DNA from: Bacteroides sp. OM05-12
GTDB lineage: Bacteria > Bacteroidota > Bacteroidia > Bacteroidales > Bacteroidaceae
Direction of reading: 5' to 3'
Length of the DNA stretch: 64,000 bases
NCBI RefSeq assembly: GCF_003438995.1
Contig: NZ_QSUN01000005.1
Span: 124,001 to 188,000 of the forward strand
Shown: one piece after another, positions 61,353 through 64,000 of the stretch
Layout: each line of letters starts with the position of its first letter
How positions within the stretch are numbered: position 1 is the first letter of the stretch
Made by a program: the position numbers and the translations under genes
The notes under the pieces: generated by a model
The model's input: the letters and a program-made list of their open reading frames with translations, nothing else
Told to the model about the DNA's origin: nothing
Databases searched by the model: none

Positions 61353-62117
61353 TTAACGTGATAATAGTTGCTGGAGTAGAAGAGGGTTGTTTGTTGTGAT
61401 AAAGTCTACTCCGTTGTCAATCAGCCATTTCATTTGACTTTCCTTGTTGATTGTCCATGCATTGACCTGCATTCCCATATCATGAGCTTGTTTTATCCAC
61501 TCAGGATTTTTCTTGATAGGTCTTAATGGATAGTCGAATCCCGCACAGCCGATGGCTTTTAATTCTTTTGGAGATAGTTCACCATTCAGGTAATAGACCG
61601 GAGTGTCGGGAGACTGACGGATGAATTCTTTGGTGGCATGCAGAGAGAAGGATATATATTCTATACGGTCTTCCAAACCGTACTTCTTCACCATTTCCAC
61701 AATGCGTTTTACAGCTTCTGTTTCTCGTTGTTTCTTGTTATGTTCCTTTAGCTCAAGGATTAGTTTGGTTTTGTTGGGGAGTGTTTGGGCTGTCTGGAAA
61801 TATTGTTCGAGAGTAGGCATATTTTCACCGTTGCTAAGTTTCAGAGCGGTAAGCTCTTGAGCAGTGGATGTCTCCATCCGTTTGCCTTTGAAGCGCGGGT
61901 CATGGTTAACGATAAGTACATTGTCTTTGCTGAGCCAAACATCGAACTCGCTACCATAGCAACCGATGGAGTCGGCTTTGATAAGGGCGGCTATGGAATT
62001 TTGTGCAGAACCGGGCGTATCCCAGAAACCGCGATGGGCTATCACTTTAGTTTGTGCTATGAGGGATAGAACGGATAGGCTCATGGCGAGGACTAATATA
62101 CTTCTTTTAGTGTTCAT
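61353..62117 (-). CDS. Glycerophosphodiester phosphodiesterase, exported
   Basis: The 254-residue protein has a signal peptide (LAMSLSVLSLIAQT) and a TIM-barrel GDPD domain. IAHRGFWDTPGSAQNS near 26 holds the first catalytic His, EFDVWLSKDNVLIVNHD near 57-73 the metal acids and second His, and LELKEH near 120 another ligand. It hydrolyses glycerophosphodiesters to glycerol-3-phosphate and alcohols. A -7 box lies at 62170-62177 on the minus strand. Confidence 0.9.
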   Translation of the reverse strand: MNTKRSILVLAMSLSVLSLIAQTKVIAHRGFWDTPGSAQNSIAALIKADSIGCYGSEFDVWLSKDNVLIVNHDPRFKGKRMETSTAQELTALKLSNGENMPTLEQYFQTAQTLPNKTKLILELKEHNKKQRETEAVKRIVEMVKKYGLEDRIEYISFSLHATKEFIRQSPDTPVYYLNGELSPKELKAIGCAGFDYPLRPIKKNPEWIKQAHDMGMQVNAWTINKESQMKWLIDNGVDFITTNNPLLLQQLLSR

Positions 62118-62169
62118 AATATTAATGTGTTATATATTTGAATACATTTGCTTATCGCTTTAGCTGTGG

Positions 62170-62177
62170 CAAATATA
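62170..62177 (-). promoter_or_regulatory. Promoter -7 element of GDPD gene
   Basis: TATATTTG reads on the minus strand 53 bases before the start codon. Confidence 0.5.
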
Positions 62178-62257
62178 GCAATTCCGTATAACGATAAACG
62201 GAACATCCCGACTATTGTTTGAAATGTTCCGTTTATTATGCAGATTATGTTACAATC

Positions 62258-63925
62258 CTATGAATAGGCTTCTTCATGTACTCCTTTTACGGCACGTCCG
62301 CTCGGTTCGTTGAGGTTGGAGAACTGTGTGTCCCATGCGAGGGCTTCGGCGGTGCTGCATGCCACGCTGGGGACACTCGGTACGCTGAGGGCGGCACTTC
62401 GGCTTGGGAAATGCTCCTCGAAGATGCTACGGTAGTAGTACTCTTCTTTGTTCATCGGGGGATTGACAGGGAAGCGTTCCGCAGCATGCGCCATTTGTTC
62501 ATCGGTGACGGCTGCGTTGGTGACGGCTTTCAGGGTGTCTATCCAGTTGTAGCCTACGCCGTCGCTGAATTGTTCTTTCTGACGCCATACCACGCTTGCC
62601 GGCAGCATATCCTCGAAGGCTTCGCGGACAATCTTCTTCTCGATGGTCTTGCCGGGAGCCATCTTTGCCGACGGGTTGAGACGCATGGCTATGTCGAGGA
62701 ACTCCTTGTCGAGGAAGGGTACACGTCCTTCCACTCCCCATGCTGCAAGGCTCTTGTTGGCACGGAGGCAGTCGTATAGGTAGAGCTTGCCGAGTTTGCG
62801 CACGGTTTCCTCATGGAAGGCACGGGCATCGGGAGCTTTGTGGAAGTAGAGGTAACCGCCGAATATCTCGTCTGCTCCCTCACCGCTGAGTACCATCTTA
62901 ATACCCATGCTTTTGATGACACGGGCGATGAGATACATCGGGGTAGAGGCGCGTACGGTGGTCACGTCATAGGTCTCAATGAAGTAGATGACATCCCGGA
63001 TGGCATCCAGCCCTTCCTGTACGGTATAATTGATTTCATGGTGAACGGTACCGATATATTCTGCCACTTCACGTGCCTTGGCGAGGTCGGGTGCGCCTTT
63101 CAGACCGATGGCAAAGGAGTGCAGACGGGGCCACCATGCATCCTGTTCATTATTTGTTTCAATGCGTTTGGCGGCATATTTCTTGGCTATGGCGGAGATG
63201 ACGGAACTGTCCAATCCCCCGGAGAGCAGTACGCCGTAGGGTACGTCGCTCATCAGCTGACGTTGTACCGCCTCTTCCAATCCCTTGTAGACTGCCTCGA
63301 TGGATGCGTCGTTGTACTCCACTGCGGAGAAGTCTGTCCAGTCACGGATGTACCAGCGATGCATTTGTCTTTCCTTACTCCAATAGTAGTGTCCGGGCAG
63401 GAAAGGTTCGTATTCATCACAGAAGCCTTCGAGTGCTTTCAGCTCACTTGCACAGTAGATATGTCCATCCTTGTCATGCCCTATATATAAAGGTATCACT
63501 CCGATGGGGTCGCGGGCGATGAGGTACTCGTCGCGTTCCTCGTCGTAGAGTGCAAAGGCGAAGATGCCGTTGAGATCTTCAAGGAAGTCGATGCCTTTGT
63601 CGCGATAGAGGGCAAGGATGACTTCGCAATCACTGCCTGTTTGGAACTCGTACTTGCCTTTGTAGCGGGCACGGATGTCACGATGGTTATAGATTTCACC
63701 GTTTACGGCGAGCACCTGCTTGCCATCGGGTGAGTAAAGCGGTTGCCCGCCGGATTCGGGATCGACGATAGAGAGGCGTTCGTGGGCAAGTATCGCACTG
63801 CCGCCTACGTGGATGCCGCTCCAGTCCGGTCCGCGATGGCGTATCTTCTGCGCCATCCGTAATGCTTTCTGCCTGAGTTCGGGCGTCTGCTCCTTGATAT
63901 TAAATATGCCTACTATTCCACACAT
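62258..63925 (-). CDS. asnB: Asparagine synthetase B
   Basis: The 555-residue enzyme begins MCGIVGIFNI, with Cys2 as the glutaminase nucleophile after Met removal. AVNGEIYNHRDIR near 73 and GSDCEVILALY near 97 complete the glutaminase domain. The synthetase domain has the PP-loop VLLSGGLDSSVISAIA near 232 and SGEGADEIFGGY near 345. It converts aspartate and glutamine to asparagine and glutamate. The tail after about 515 is low-complexity (SVPSVPSVACSTAEA). This gene is visibly richer in GC than its neighbours. Confidence 0.95.
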   Translation of the reverse strand: MCGIVGIFNIKEQTPELRQKALRMAQKIRHRGPDWSGIHVGGSAILAHERLSIVDPESGGQPLYSPDGKQVLAVNGEIYNHRDIRARYKGKYEFQTGSDCEVILALYRDKGIDFLEDLNGIFAFALYDEERDEYLIARDPIGVIPLYIGHDKDGHIYCASELKALEGFCDEYEPFLPGHYYWSKERQMHRWYIRDWTDFSAVEYNDASIEAVYKGLEEAVQRQLMSDVPYGVLLSGGLDSSVISAIAKKYAAKRIETNNEQDAWWPRLHSFAIGLKGAPDLAKAREVAEYIGTVHHEINYTVQEGLDAIRDVIYFIETYDVTTVRASTPMYLIARVIKSMGIKMVLSGEGADEIFGGYLYFHKAPDARAFHEETVRKLGKLYLYDCLRANKSLAAWGVEGRVPFLDKEFLDIAMRLNPSAKMAPGKTIEKKIVREAFEDMLPASVVWRQKEQFSDGVGYNWIDTLKAVTNAAVTDEQMAHAAERFPVNPPMNKEEYYYRSIFEEHFPSRSAALSVPSVPSVACSTAEALAWDTQFSNLNEPSGRAVKGVHEEAYS

Positions 63926-63963
63926 ATTGCTTCTTTTGTTATTGCTGTCTTACTAATTGATAG

Positions 63964-63971
63964 CAAATATA
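63964..63971 (-). promoter_or_regulatory. Promoter -7 element of asnB
   Basis: TATATTTG reads on the minus strand 39 bases before the asnB start. Confidence 0.5.
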
Positions 63972-64000
63972 TGAATTATATTTCATATTATTACAAATAT

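Noticed and set aside
62258..63925. Horizontal transfer of asnB because of higher GC
   Set aside because: The gene is an ordinary housekeeping enzyme with a native-type promoter. Composition alone does not support transfer.

Overview
This window looks like Bacteroides chromosome, or a very close relative in the Bacteroidaceae. The evidence is moderately AT-rich DNA, many promoters of the Bacteroidetes sigma-ABfr type (TTTG, about 20 bases, then TAnnTTTG), and families typical of the group: DUF4494, DUF3943, PCMD proteins, LA_2272-type repeat proteins, an IorAB pair and a steroid-type sulfotransferase cluster. I cannot assign a species. Nearly everything is chromosomal core or light accessory DNA. 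I see no prophage, insertion sequence, integrative element or CRISPR array.

Layout. 1-4.1 kb: the 3' part of a CDGSH iron-sulfur gene, a Crp/Fnr regulator, and a minus-strand pair made of a surface repeat protein and a frameshifted DUF3943 gene. 4.2-12.5 kb: minus-strand fatty acyl-CoA ligase, secreted M6 metalloprotease, the DUF4494/YggS/DHOD-like operon and a fucose-isomerase-like gene. 12.6-16.3 kb: aminotransferase with a LolC/E-type permease, then a glycosyltransferase. 16.4-24.3 kb: an AraC regulator divergent from an MFS plus RND tripartite efflux operon. 24.8-28.9 kb: alkaline phosphatase, a YtxH/holin-like/small-protein trio, an SDR dehydrogenase, a SPOR lipoprotein and tRNA-Ser(CGA). 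29.1-33.1 kb: an AraC regulator with a small redox/hydrolase cluster that includes an internally deleted RibD-like gene. 34.0-41.6 kb: a sulfate activation and sulfotransfer operon (cysQ, SLC13 permease, cysC, cysD, cysN, sulfotransferase, PCMD protein). 41.6-48.3 kb: housekeeping genes (ruvX, def, a TPR protein, thrS-infC-rpmI-rplT). 48.9-54.3 kb: a 6S-like structured RNA, then pstSCAB and a porin. 54.3-64 kb: a flavodoxin-ferredoxin protein, iorAB, mltG, a nuclease, msrAB, tRNA-Thr(CGT), a GDPD phosphodiesterase and asnB.

The most interesting signal is not a gene. An interspersed element that I do not recognise occurs five times, at about 24.4, 33.2, 48.4, 55.1 and 60.6 kb. Each copy sits downstream of the 3' end of a plus-strand gene and in the same orientation. 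It is built on the palindromic arm pair CATACGGTCGATTG / CAATCGACCGTATG. The three long copies (about 410-460 bp) carry a second structured module whose inner hairpin changes sequence while keeping its pairing. In one copy the 25-nt segment between the palindrome arms is inverted relative to the other three copies that have it. The same copy is flanked by an 11-bp inverted repeat and a 13-bp direct repeat that look like an insertion footprint.

Other points worth a look are a pair of mutually exclusive perfect hairpins at 11.14-11.21 kb, two period-22/23 tandem hairpin repeats, a dinucleotide frameshift in DUF3943, a canonical EF-hand loop inside PstS, and a divergent PstB in a pst operon that lacks phoU.
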